Of a stretch of 64,000 nucleotides of DNA, positions 8,421 to 16,070 are shown one piece after another. The stretch comes from Pseudolabrys sp. (GTDB lineage Bacteria > Pseudomonadota > Alphaproteobacteria > Rhizobiales > Xanthobacteraceae), in contig JAURVZ010000003.1 of the NCBI GenBank assembly GCA_030655215.1, forward strand, positions 27,995 through 91,994. The letters run 5' to 3'. Within the stretch, counting starts at the first letter, position 1. Every line of letters begins with the position of its first letter. The position numbers and the translations under genes are program-made. Below the pieces are notes generated by a model. It did not search any database. It had not been told where the DNA came from and saw only the letters and a program-made list of their open reading frames with translations.

Positions 8421-8501
8421 CGTCATGGCCGGGCTTGTCCCGGCCATCCACGCCTTCCTTCGACGCAGACGTGGATGCCCGGCACAAGGCCGGGCATGAC
8501 G
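8421..8501. repeat. Intergenic palindromic element, type A, copy 1
   Basis: This 81-base imperfect palindrome has arms of about 32 bases: CGTCATGGCCGGGCTTGTCC at the left and its inverted counterpart ending GCCGGGCATGACG at the right. A second copy lies at 9970-10053. The type is common between genes of Bradyrhizobium-like bacteria and often yields false short proteins with MAGL..PAIH. Confidence 0.85.
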
Positions 8502-8512
8502 GTGGATAAAAA

Positions 8513-9241
8513 ATGGCCTCCATCCTCAGTCTGGAAAATATATCAAAGCGGTTCGGGGCCGTGGTCGTCGCCGATGGCATCGACCTCGCCCTCGACCAGG
8601 GCGAGGCGCTCGGCATTATCGGACCGAACGGCGCCGGCAAGACGACCCTGTTCGGCATGGCCACCGGCACGGTGACGCCGGATGCCGGACGCATCGTCTA
8701 TGACGGCGCCGACATTACCCGGCTGGCACCGGAGCGGCGCTGCCGCCTCGGGCTGGCGCGTTCGTTCCAGATCCCGCAGCCTTTCTCCGGCATGACCGTG
8801 TTCGAGAATGTCGTTGTCGCTGCGGCCTTTGGCGCTGGCGAAAGCGAGCGCGCTGTCTATGACCGTTGCGCCGATCTGCTCGACCGCTGCGGCCTGATCG
8901 ACAAAGCGAACAAGCGCGCCGGCGGATTGACGCTGCTCGACCGCAAGCGGCTCGAACTGGCGCGGGCGCTGGCAACCAAGCCGCGCGTGCTGTTGCTCGA
9001 TGAAGTCGCCGGCGGCCTCACCGAGCATGAATGCGGCACCCTCGTCGAACTGATCAAGACAGTGCGCGCCGGCGGCGTCTCGATCATCTGGATCGAGCAT
9101 GTTGTGCACGCGCTGCTTGCCGTCGTTGACCGGCTGGCTGTGCTGCACGGCGGCAAGATCATCGCTTCGGGCGACCCGCATACGGTCATCCGCAGCCCGC
9201 AAGTTGAGGAGATTTACATGGGGATTGCCGCCGATGCCTGA
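8513..9241 (+). CDS. livG: Branched-chain-type ABC importer ATPase
   Basis: The 242-residue ATPase shows Walker A GPNGAGKTT (about residues 41-49), the LivG-typical RSFQIPQPFSGMTVFENV segment and Walker B VLLLDEVAGGL. The signature region is unusual: where most ABC ATPases have LSGGQ-type sequence this protein reads LTLLDRKRLELARAL, a variant seen in LivG proteins. It powers import together with LivF and the LivH/LivM permeases at the inner membrane. The stop overlaps the livF start by eight bases. Palindromic repeats lie upstream of livG and downstream of livF, so the two ATPase genes form a bracketed pair inside the importer operon. Confidence 0.93.
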   Translation: MASILSLENISKRFGAVVVADGIDLALDQGEALGIIGPNGAGKTTLFGMATGTVTPDAGRIVYDGADITRLAPERRCRLGLARSFQIPQPFSGMTVFENVVVAAAFGAGESERAVYDRCADLLDRCGLIDKANKRAGGLTLLDRKRLELARALATKPRVLLLDEVAGGLTEHECGTLVELIKTVRAGGVSIIWIEHVVHALLAVVDRLAVLHGGKIIASGDPHTVIRSPQVEEIYMGIAADA

Positions 9242-9938
9242 TCCCTTGCTCGATATCCGCGGCATCGACGCGTTCTACGGCGACTTTCAGGCGCTGTTCG
9301 GGGTCTCGCTGCGCGTCAATGCCGGCGAGGTTGTCGCAATCATCGGCGCCAATGGCGCCGGCAAAAGCACGCTGCTCAAAACCATTGCCGGCCTCATGCA
9401 TCCAAGCAGCGGCGATATCATCTTCGATGGCGCATCGCTCGGCGCCATGCCCGCCTTCGCTGTCGTCAAACGCGGCATCGCGCTGGTGCCGGAAGGCCGC
9501 CGCCTGTTTCCATCGCTGTCGGTCGAAGAAAACCTGCTGATCGGTGCCGAGTCGAGGCGCAAGGGTCCGTGGACGCTGCCGCGCATCTACGATCTGTTCC
9601 CAATCCTGGCCGAACGCCGCCATGTGCCGGCGACATCCCTGTCCGGCGGTCAGCAACAAATGGCGGCCATCGGCCGCGCGCTGATGTCCAATCCGCGGGT
9701 GCTGCTGTGCGATGAAATCAGCCTCGGCCTCGCACCCATCATCGTGAAGGACATTTACGCGCAATTGCCGTCCATTGCCGGCGAAGGTCTGTCAGTCGTC
9801 ATCGTCGAGCAGGACATAGCGCAGGCGCTGAAGGCGGCGCGCCAGGTCTATTGCCTGCAGGAGGGCCGCGTCGCCCTGCAGGGCGATGCGCGCGAGCTCA
9901 CCCGCGAGCGGATCTCCGCCGCTTATTTCGGGGTGTAG
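9234..9938 (+). CDS. livF: Branched-chain-type ABC importer ATPase
   Basis: The 234-residue ATPase has Walker A GANGAGKST, the signature SLSGGQQQMAAIGRAL and Walker B VLLCDEISLGLAP, all standard for LivF. The segment VPEGRRLFPSLSVEENL is the family-typical Q-loop region. The ATG at 9234 overlaps the end of livG by eight bases; a longer frame starting inside livG is not credible because its N-terminus lacks homologous sequence. It forms the ATPase dimer with LivG. The gene is followed by a type A palindrome and then the permease genes. Confidence 0.94.
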   Translation: MPDPLLDIRGIDAFYGDFQALFGVSLRVNAGEVVAIIGANGAGKSTLLKTIAGLMHPSSGDIIFDGASLGAMPAFAVVKRGIALVPEGRRLFPSLSVEENLLIGAESRRKGPWTLPRIYDLFPILAERRHVPATSLSGGQQQMAAIGRALMSNPRVLLCDEISLGLAPIIVKDIYAQLPSIAGEGLSVVIVEQDIAQALKAARQVYCLQEGRVALQGDARELTRERISAAYFGV

Positions 9939-9969
9939 CGCATGAAGATACCTGCACATTCCTATCCGC

Positions 9970-10053
9970 CGTCATGGCCGGGCTTGACCCGGCCATCCAC
10001 GACTTTCGTTCTGCGCCAAGACGTGGATGCCCGGCACAAGGCCGGGCATGACG
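9970..10053. repeat. Intergenic palindromic element, type A, copy 2
   Basis: This 84-base palindrome repeats the arms of the element at 8421-8501 almost base for base, with a different short spacer between the arms. It lies between livF and livH. The two copies are in the same orientation about 1.5 kb apart and bracket livG-livF. Confidence 0.85.
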
Positions 10054-10075
10054 AAGAAGGGTTCGGGGTGTAGCG

Positions 10076-10945
10076 ATGACCGGATGGTTCAACGTCATCC
10101 TGCAAGGCGTGCTGATCGGCGGGCTCTATGCCATGTTCGCCGCCGGCCTGTCGCTGATCTTCGGCGTCATGCGTCTGGTCAACATCGCGCATGGCGATCT
10201 CATCGTGCTCGCCGCCTATATCGCACTGATGGCCACAACCAGCCTCGGGCTCGATCCTCTCACCTCGCTCATCATCGTCGTGCCGGCAATGGCGCTGATC
10301 GGTTATGCGCTGCAACGTGGCCTCTTGAACCGCACGCTTGGCGATGACCTGTTGCCACCGCTGCTGGTGACCTTCGGCCTGTCCATCATTATCCAGAACG
10401 GCCTGCTGGAGCTGTTCACAGCCGACAGCCGCAAGCTTCAGGCCGGCGCCATTGAGGTGCAGACCTTGCAGGTCATGCAAGGCGTCTGGGTCGGCGCCCT
10501 GCCCTTCATCCAGTTTGTTGTCGCTGTCGCGGTGATCGCCGGTTTGCAGCAATTGTTCTATCGCACCGCGCTTGGTCGCGCCTTCCGCGCCACGTCCGAC
10601 GATCAGGCGGTGGCGCAATTGATGGGCCTCGACACGCGGCACGTCTTCGCCATGGCGATGGCGCTGTCGCTTGCCATTGTTGCCATTGCCGGCGTCTTCC
10701 TCGCCGTGCGCGCCAACTTCGATCCGTCGATCGGTCCGGCGCGGCTGATCTTCGGCTTCGAGGCCGTCATCATTGGCGGGCTCGGCAGCATGTGGGGTAC
10801 CTTGGCCGGTGGCGTCATTCTCGGCGTTGCGCAGGCGATCGGCGCGCAGATCGATCCCGGCTGGCAATTGCTCGCCGGGCACATCGCTTTCCTCGTCATT
10901 CTGGCCGTGCGTCCGCAAGGGCTGTTTCCAAAGGTGTCGGGATGA
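10076..10945 (+). CDS. livH: Branched-chain-type ABC importer permease
   Basis: The 289-residue inner-membrane protein has about eight hydrophobic segments and the LivH-typical N-terminus GVLIGGLYAMFAAGLSLIFG followed by VNIAHGDLIVLAAY. The EAA-like cytoplasmic loop region (GRAFRATSDDQAVAQLMGLD) is conserved. It forms the translocation pore together with LivM. Its stop overlaps the livM ATG by four bases (ATGA), indicating coupled translation of the two permeases. Confidence 0.94.
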   Translation: MTGWFNVILQGVLIGGLYAMFAAGLSLIFGVMRLVNIAHGDLIVLAAYIALMATTSLGLDPLTSLIIVVPAMALIGYALQRGLLNRTLGDDLLPPLLVTFGLSIIIQNGLLELFTADSRKLQAGAIEVQTLQVMQGVWVGALPFIQFVVAVAVIAGLQQLFYRTALGRAFRATSDDQAVAQLMGLDTRHVFAMAMALSLAIVAIAGVFLAVRANFDPSIGPARLIFGFEAVIIGGLGSMWGTLAGGVILGVAQAIGAQIDPGWQLLAGHIAFLVILAVRPQGLFPKVSG

Positions 10946-11967
10946 GCGAGCACCGGGTCGAACACGCTACACGGTCCAGCCAGGTCGGCGTCGCGCTGAT
11001 CGCTGTCACCTTGATCGCGTTGGCGTTGGCGCCGTTCTGGGGCGACCGGCAGACGCTGCGGTTGCTGGCGGAAGTTTACGCCTTCGTCGCGCTGGCCAGC
11101 CTTTGGAACCTGCTGGCGGGATATGCCGGCCTCGTCTCGGTCGGCCAGCAGGCCTTTGTCGGCCTTGGCGGCTATTTGTTGTTCGCGCTGGTCATCATGT
11201 TCGACGTGCATCCGGTGTTGGCGATTTTCATCGCCGGCCCGGTGGCAGCCATCATCGCCATTCCGGTCGCAGCGCTGACCTTCCGCTTGCGCGGTGCCTA
11301 TTTCGCCATCGGCACATGGGTGGTGGCGGAAGTTTTCCGCCTGCTGGCTTCGCAAGTCTCGGTGCTCGGCGGCGGCTCCGGCATCAGCCTGCCGGCGGCA
11401 GCCGTGATTGCGATGGCCCCGACGCGGCAGGCGCGGGAATTCGCCATCTATTGGCTGGCGCTGGCGCTGGCTGTCATCGTCCTGGTCGCCATTGTCGTAC
11501 TATTGCGCTCGCGGCACGGCTTGGCGCTCACCGCCATCCGCGACAATGAAACGGCGGCGCAGAGCAACGGCATCGGCGTCGTGCGCATCAAATACATCGT
11601 CTATGTGCTGGTTGCCTTCGGCACGGCGATGATCGGCGCGCTGATCTTCCTGCAGAAGCTGCGCATTTCGCCTGACACCGCCTTCAGCGTCAATGACTGG
11701 ACCGCCTTCGTCATCTTCATCACCGTCATTGGTGGCATCGGCCGCATCGAGGGGCCGATCATCGGCACTATCATCTTCTTCGTCATGCGCCAGACCTTGT
11801 CCGATCTCGGCAGCATGTATTTGTTGATCATGGGCGCGGTCGCCATTGTGGTCATGCTGTGGGCGCCGAAAGGAGTGTGGGGCCTTATCGTCGAGCGCTA
11901 CGGCTGGCAGGCCCTGCCCTTGCAACGCCGCCTGGTGCTGAAAGACAAGTCCAGGCCGGACGCATAA
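10942..11967 (+). CDS. livM: Branched-chain-type ABC importer permease
   Basis: The 341-residue inner-membrane protein has about nine to ten hydrophobic segments. Family-typical stretches are LWNLLAGYAGLVSVGQQAFV, RLRGAYFAIGTWVVAEV and RDNETAAQSNGI in the cytoplasmic loop. The start is the ATG overlapping the livH stop; an earlier in-frame start lies inside livH. It is the last gene of the plus-strand catabolic run and is followed directly by a strong terminator hairpin. Gene order in the importer is K-G-F-H-M, with the ATPases ahead of the permeases. Confidence 0.93.
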   Translation: MSEHRVEHATRSSQVGVALIAVTLIALALAPFWGDRQTLRLLAEVYAFVALASLWNLLAGYAGLVSVGQQAFVGLGGYLLFALVIMFDVHPVLAIFIAGPVAAIIAIPVAALTFRLRGAYFAIGTWVVAEVFRLLASQVSVLGGGSGISLPAAAVIAMAPTRQAREFAIYWLALALAVIVLVAIVVLLRSRHGLALTAIRDNETAAQSNGIGVVRIKYIVYVLVAFGTAMIGALIFLQKLRISPDTAFSVNDWTAFVIFITVIGGIGRIEGPIIGTIIFFVMRQTLSDLGSMYLLIMGAVAIVVMLWAPKGVWGLIVERYGWQALPLQRRLVLKDKSRPDA

Positions 11968-11969
11968 AA

Positions 11970-11998
11970 AAAATGCCCGGCGAGGCGCCGGGCATTTT
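11970..11998. terminator. Bidirectional intrinsic terminator
   Basis: AAAATGCCCGGCG and CGCCGGGCATTTT form a perfect 13-base-pair stem with a three-base loop. A tract of A precedes it and T follows it, so it can stop transcription from livM on the plus strand and from the small gene at 12016-12195 on the minus strand. Confidence 0.9.
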
Positions 11999-12015
11999 CT
12001 CTGTTCAATCGAAAA

Positions 12016-12195
12016 CTAGTGCTTCTTGTCAGGCTTAACGTCGTTCGGGCCCGTAATGCCCGGGTTGAACGACGGCGGGTCGGAAGCCGGAAAGCTTTCA
12101 TCGGAATTGACGGTGACCGTGTCTTCTTCCTTCTTGATCCGCGTCCGCTCTTCGGCCGCGTGCTCTTTCGGCTTTTCAGGTGTCTTGTCGGTCAT
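12016..12195 (-). CDS. Small acidic-basic protein with SFPASDPPS motif
   Basis: A 59-residue protein runs from the ATG at 12195 to TAG at 12016. Its N-terminal half is highly charged (MTDKTPEKPKEHAAEERTR) and the C-terminal half holds DESFPASDPPSFNPGITG. The SFPASDPPS core recurs in short conserved alphaproteobacterial proteins of unknown function, as far as I recall. GAGGAGC five bases upstream of the ATG is a good ribosome site. It lacks a signal peptide or membrane segment and is probably disordered and cytosolic. It lies between the two convergent catabolic runs, 93 bases after the IolD-like gene on the same strand and just before the shared terminator. The gene is easy to miss because of its length. 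Function is unknown. Confidence 0.75.
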   Translation of the reverse strand: MTDKTPEKPKEHAAEERTRIKKEEDTVTVNSDESFPASDPPSFNPGITGPNDVKPDKKH

Positions 12196-12219
12196 CGGAA
12201 GCTCCTCGCATTACCGCAA

Positions 12220-12235
12220 GCCCGCGAAAGCGGGC
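12220..12235 (-). terminator. Candidate hairpin after the IolD-like gene
   Basis: GCCCGC and GCGGGC form a six-base-pair stem with a four-base loop, 54 bases beyond the stop of the gene at 12289-14178. A long T tract is absent, so it may be a weak terminator or an mRNA-stabilising hairpin separating that gene from the small gene downstream. Confidence 0.4.
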
Positions 12236-12288
12236 AAACTCGAGAAGATAACAGGCGGAATTGCGGAAAGTTCCATTCGCGCGAAGCG

Positions 12289-14178
12289 CTAGAGATCCTG
12301 CTTGATCCAGGTGTCCTGGACCTCTTCGCACCAGTTGCCGACGTTCCACTGGCCCCAGGCGCCTAAACCGCCGCGCTCGTCCGGACCTGAGTAGACCGGC
12401 ACATGCACGACCGAGAGGCCGTCATGCGCGTGTGCCGCCTTCAGCGCTGCCCGCAGCGCCTCGGCATCATTGCCGCCGAAGCTGGCATGCACGCCGAAGA
12501 CCGATGAGGCCAGCACGCGGTAATCGACCGCAACGCGGTCATTGGTCTTGAACTCGATCTGGTATTGCGCGAGCTGCAGGCCGGTGATGGCCGCCATGCG
12601 GCGGTTGTCGAAGATGACGATCATGCCGCGCACGCCGTGCTCGACCCCGTCGATCAGCACCTGCGGGTTCATCATGAAAGAGCCGTCGCCCGTAAAGGCG
12701 ATGGAATAACGCGGCGTCTCGGCGGCGGCCGAAGCAAGAAGAGCGCTGACGGCAAAGCCCATGTAGGACGCGCCGGTCTCGGTATAGGTGTCGCCCGTAC
12801 GGTCATCCTCAACGATCTGGAAGCCGTTCGCCTGCACATCCCCGGCGTCAAAAAACTTGGCGGCATCGATCAATTTGGCGAAATCGGCAACGATCTTGAT
12901 CGCCGCCGGCTGCGCCAGCACCGGCTTTTTCCAGACCTCGTCCTGCAAGGGCGGACATTCAAACCGCGCGCGCTTGAACGCGGACCATTCGGCCTTCTTC
13001 GCCGCACAGGCTTTCAGCCATGCCGCCTTGTTGGCCGACGCTTTCAGCGCCTCGCATTTGGCCGCGAGCCGGTCGGCAATAACGCTGATATCGCCAGTCA
13101 GCGCGACCGTGTTGTTGTAATGCAGCGCGTCGGCGAGATCGCCGTTGATGTTGATGACGGCTTCCGCCTTCTTGTAGCCGATGCCGGAGCAATCGGCCTG
13201 GCACACCGCGCGCGAGCCGATGGCAATCAGCAATTCCGCCTCGGCCATCGCATAGTTGCCGCTGATCGAACCCTTCGAGCCGCCGACATGCATGTTCTGC
13301 GCATGCGCATCCGGCAGCACGCCGGTCGAGCCCGGTGACAGCGCCACCGCCGCGCCGGACGCTTCTGCCAATCGCCGCACCGCCGTGTCATGACCGCGCG
13401 TGCCGCCGCCCGCTTTAATGACGATCTTGCCGGCCTTGGCGATCATCGCCGCGGCTTCATCGAGCACGGCATCGTCAGCCGGCGCCATCTTCGCCAGCTC
13501 AGGCCGTGCCGGCAGACCGGCGAGATTGACGGTCAGCCGCGCCGGCTGCGTGTTCAATGGCAGCAGCAGGAAAAACGGTCCGGCCTTGTAAGGATGGTTG
13601 ACCGCCAGCGATCCGCGCCGCAGCGCATCGCGGATCGCTTCCGGCGTATGCAGCACATAGGAGCCGCCGAGGATCGCCGTCATGCGACCGAAAGCGCCCT
13701 GCTCCTCCTTCGGCACCTGCTGCATGTTGTAGCCTTCACCGAAGGTCGTCTCGTCGCCATAGATATGATAGACGCCGACACCGTTCGATGCCGCCGCCAG
13801 CGAGCCGGCGAAGGCCTGCATGCCGCCGGGACCGATCGAGGTCACCACAGCGGACACCTCGCCATATTGCCAGCGCAGCGCCGTGGCTGCATGCGCCATC
13901 TCGACTTCATTGCGGCAATTAATGGTGCGCGTCGCGCCTTCTTCCTCGTAGATGCGCAGAACATTGCCGAGGTCGGTCGAGCCGTGACCGAAGATGGCGA
14001 AATATTTGCGCACGCCCTGCTTCAACAGTCCGAGCACAAGCGCTTCCGACAATGTCGTGTCGACTAGCTTCGGCACGGAGCCGTTGGCCAAAGCCTGCTC
14101 GACACCACCAGCATCGCGAATGGCCCGCGCTCGCGCGCGGACCTGCTCGTTGTCACTATCGGGCGTACGCGTCAGCAT
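12289..14178 (-). CDS. Thiamine-diphosphate enzyme, IolD-like
   Basis: The 629-residue protein has the three-domain layout of ThDP enzymes of the acetolactate synthase superfamily: PYR domain (about 40-215), central domain (about 235-370) and PP domain (about 440-610). The PP domain carries the ThDP/Mg motif GDGSFMMNPQ...DN. The length and the segments FAIFGHGSTDLGN and INCRNEVEMAHAATA resemble IolD (trihydroxycyclohexane-dione hydrolase) more than acetolactate synthase. The Glu in NEVEMAHAA fits the cofactor-activating Glu of the PYR domain. Such enzymes open cyclohexane-1,2-dione-type rings or form and break C-C bonds next to a carbonyl. It ends the minus-strand catabolic run, one base after the Bug protein gene. 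Ring opening is a reasonable inference; the substrate is not known, and other inositol genes are absent. Confidence 0.85.
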   Translation of the reverse strand: MLTRTPDSDNEQVRARARAIRDAGGVEQALANGSVPKLVDTTLSEALVLGLLKQGVRKYFAIFGHGSTDLGNVLRIYEEEGATRTINCRNEVEMAHAATALRWQYGEVSAVVTSIGPGGMQAFAGSLAAASNGVGVYHIYGDETTFGEGYNMQQVPKEEQGAFGRMTAILGGSYVLHTPEAIRDALRRGSLAVNHPYKAGPFFLLLPLNTQPARLTVNLAGLPARPELAKMAPADDAVLDEAAAMIAKAGKIVIKAGGGTRGHDTAVRRLAEASGAAVALSPGSTGVLPDAHAQNMHVGGSKGSISGNYAMAEAELLIAIGSRAVCQADCSGIGYKKAEAVININGDLADALHYNNTVALTGDISVIADRLAAKCEALKASANKAAWLKACAAKKAEWSAFKRARFECPPLQDEVWKKPVLAQPAAIKIVADFAKLIDAAKFFDAGDVQANGFQIVEDDRTGDTYTETGASYMGFAVSALLASAAAETPRYSIAFTGDGSFMMNPQVLIDGVEHGVRGMIVIFDNRRMAAITGLQLAQYQIEFKTNDRVAVDYRVLASSVFGVHASFGGNDAEALRAALKAAHAHDGLSVVHVPVYSGPDERGGLGAWGQWNVGNWCEEVQDTWIKQDL

Positions 14179-14179
14179 G

Positions 14180-15163
14180 TCAGTTCGTCTTCTCGTTCGC
14201 TGCCTTCAGGATCGGGTTCCAACTGGCGATGTCGGCCTTGACCTGCTTGGCGAGGAAGTCCGGCCCGCGATCGCTGGCCGGCGGCACGGTGCCGCCCAGC
14301 TCAAGCAGGCGCTTGGAGACGGCCGGATCGTTCAACGTCGCATCGAGCGCCGCGGCAAGTTTGTCGACGATCGGCTTCGGTGTGCCCTTCGGCGCGAAGA
14401 TGCCGCTCCAGATATTGATCTGGAATCCCGGCAGGCCTGCCTCCTTGGCCGACGGTACGTCAGGCAATGCCGGCGAGCGATCATTGCCGGACACCATGAG
14501 GCCTTTGATTGTGCCGCCCTTGATGCCGCCTTGGACGCTGACAACCTGCTCGCAGAAGAAATCGACATGGCCGCCAACGACATCATTCAGTGCCGGCCCG
14601 GTGCCGCGATAGGCCACTTGCGTCGGCTTGACGTTGAGTTCGGCACTCAACAAAAGGCAGGCCATGTGGGACGACGCGCCGATGCCGCCATGCGCCTGCT
14701 TGATGCCCTCACCCTGCTTCTTCAGAACCTCGACGAATTCCTTGAACGTATTGGCCGGAAACTCCTTGCGCACGACCACCGCCGCCGGAGAATTCGCGGT
14801 CAGGCCGATGGCCTCGAAGTCCTTGGTGGAGTCGTATTTAAGCGCGGGAAACAGAGCCGGCGCCGATACGTGCGAGCCCATGCTGGCGGCGAGCACTGTG
14901 TAGCCGTCCGGCTCAGCGGTCGCGACACGTCCGGTGCCAATCGTGCCGCCGGCGCCGCCGACGTTTTCGATGACGACGTGCTGGCCGAGCGTCTTGGTCA
15001 TGCCTTCCGCCATGATGCGCGCGACGACGTCGCTCGGTCCGCCCGGCGGAAACGGCACGACCATGACGATCGGCTTGGTCGGGTAATTTTGCGCCATAGC
15101 CGGCGCGGCAAATCCGGCAACGGCAAGAACGGCTAGCAGGCCGCGAATGCTCTTCCTTGTCAT
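14180..15163 (-). CDS. Bug/TctC-type periplasmic binding protein
   Basis: The 327-residue protein begins with a Sec signal peptide (LLAVLAVAGFAAPAMA-Q, cleavage near residue 25). It continues with YPTKPIVMVVPFPPGGPSDV, the hallmark of Bug family solute-binding proteins. These bind small carboxylates or related solutes in the periplasm and in part serve tripartite tricarboxylate transporters. No TctA or TctB membrane gene is nearby, so it works with a distant transporter or as a sensor. It is one base from the IolD-like gene and 27 bases after the metallo-beta-lactamase-fold gene, all on the minus strand, so it is probably co-expressed with them. Confidence 0.92.
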   Translation of the reverse strand: MTRKSIRGLLAVLAVAGFAAPAMAQNYPTKPIVMVVPFPPGGPSDVVARIMAEGMTKTLGQHVVIENVGGAGGTIGTGRVATAEPDGYTVLAASMGSHVSAPALFPALKYDSTKDFEAIGLTANSPAAVVVRKEFPANTFKEFVEVLKKQGEGIKQAHGGIGASSHMACLLLSAELNVKPTQVAYRGTGPALNDVVGGHVDFFCEQVVSVQGGIKGGTIKGLMVSGNDRSPALPDVPSAKEAGLPGFQINIWSGIFAPKGTPKPIVDKLAAALDATLNDPAVSKRLLELGGTVPPASDRGPDFLAKQVKADIASWNPILKAANEKTN

Positions 15164-15190
15164 CGTATGTCCCTTCCCTAAAGTTTGTTT

Positions 15191-16060
15191 TTATAGTTTC
15201 AGTTCACCGCCGATCGTGCCGTTCTTGATTGCGGCATCGATCAGGGCGTCGTCATGCGTCACCAGCAACGAGATATTGCGCTCGTTGTGGAGAATATCGT
15301 TGAGCCAGCGCAACTGGCCGAGAACGGCGCCTTTGTCTTCCTTCACCCAGGGCGCGGCCTTGCCTTTGACCTGCGCGATGTTGTCGAGCACCCAGCCGGC
15401 ATCCACGCTGTGCAGGATTTCACGGCCGGACTGGAGCGCGATGTAGACCATCTGGTGGTCGGTCGAATGCCCGGTCGCCTTGATCAGCACGATTCCCGGC
15501 GCGATCGGGTAGTAGTCGCCATAATCGAAGATGAGAAACTGGTTGATCTGCTCAGCCATCATCTGAAGATGCGGCTTGTGCGGCGTGTTGAGCAGGCAGC
15601 GCGCTGTCTCGACCGTGATCAGGGTCTTCCTGGCCAGTTCGTCGAAGTTCGCAGCCTGCGTCACGCCGGCGGCGTGATCGGCATGAAAATGCGTCAGCAC
15701 GATCATCCGCGCAGCGTCGAGCGCCTTCTTCACCTTGGCAAAAGCCTCAGGAAAATACGGCTCGCGCTTGTCCGGTGTCGAAAACGAATCATGCGTCTCA
15801 CGGTCCATGCCGGAGTCGATCATCAAGGTGGCGTCGGGATACACGACCTGGAACGCCGTGCGCGGCATGGTCACCGGCGTATCGTCGCCGCCTTCAATGA
15901 CGACACGGCGCGGTCGCACACTGGCGGCAACGCGCGCGACATTGACCGCCAACGGCAATGCGCCCGGCAGCAAGCCGGCAAGGCGGCGGATCTGCGACAG
16001 ATCGGCATTGAACGGTACTTCCCGCTCTTCCGCCAAATCTGTCACCGCCGCAACCTGCAT
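15191..16060 (-). CDS. Metallo-beta-lactamase-fold hydrolase, lactonase-like
   Basis: The 289-residue protein carries the zinc motif HFHADH (H124, H126, D128, H129), with further metal ligands expected at the His of ATGHSTDHQ, the Asp of SVDAGW and the His of VTHDD. The layout resembles AttM/AiiA-type lactonases and related dinuclear zinc hydrolases. Lactone or ester hydrolysis in the cytoplasm is the most likely chemistry. No signal peptide is visible, but the first 60 residues are an extension before the fold. It lies ten bases from the molybdenum hydroxylase C-terminal subunit gene and probably acts on a product of that pathway. Quorum quenching cannot be excluded but the context favours catabolism. 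Confidence 0.82.
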   Translation of the reverse strand: MQVAAVTDLAEEREVPFNADLSQIRRLAGLLPGALPLAVNVARVAASVRPRRVVIEGGDDTPVTMPRTAFQVVYPDATLMIDSGMDRETHDSFSTPDKREPYFPEAFAKVKKALDAARMIVLTHFHADHAAGVTQAANFDELARKTLITVETARCLLNTPHKPHLQMMAEQINQFLIFDYGDYYPIAPGIVLIKATGHSTDHQMVYIALQSGREILHSVDAGWVLDNIAQVKGKAAPWVKEDKGAVLGQLRWLNDILHNERNISLLVTHDDALIDAAIKNGTIGGELKL

Positions 16061-16070
16061 CGCATTCCCT

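Noticed and set aside
8251..8675. Short frames across the type A repeat giving MAGLVPAIH- and MPGTRPGMT-like peptides; the same occurs at 9851-10347.
   Set aside because: These peptides come from the palindrome and are a known source of false proteins in this bacterial group.
8421..10053. CRISPR array or transposon ends from the repeated palindromes.
   Set aside because: There are only two copies 1.5 kb apart with genes between them, no regular spacers, no cas genes, and no transposase or target duplication.
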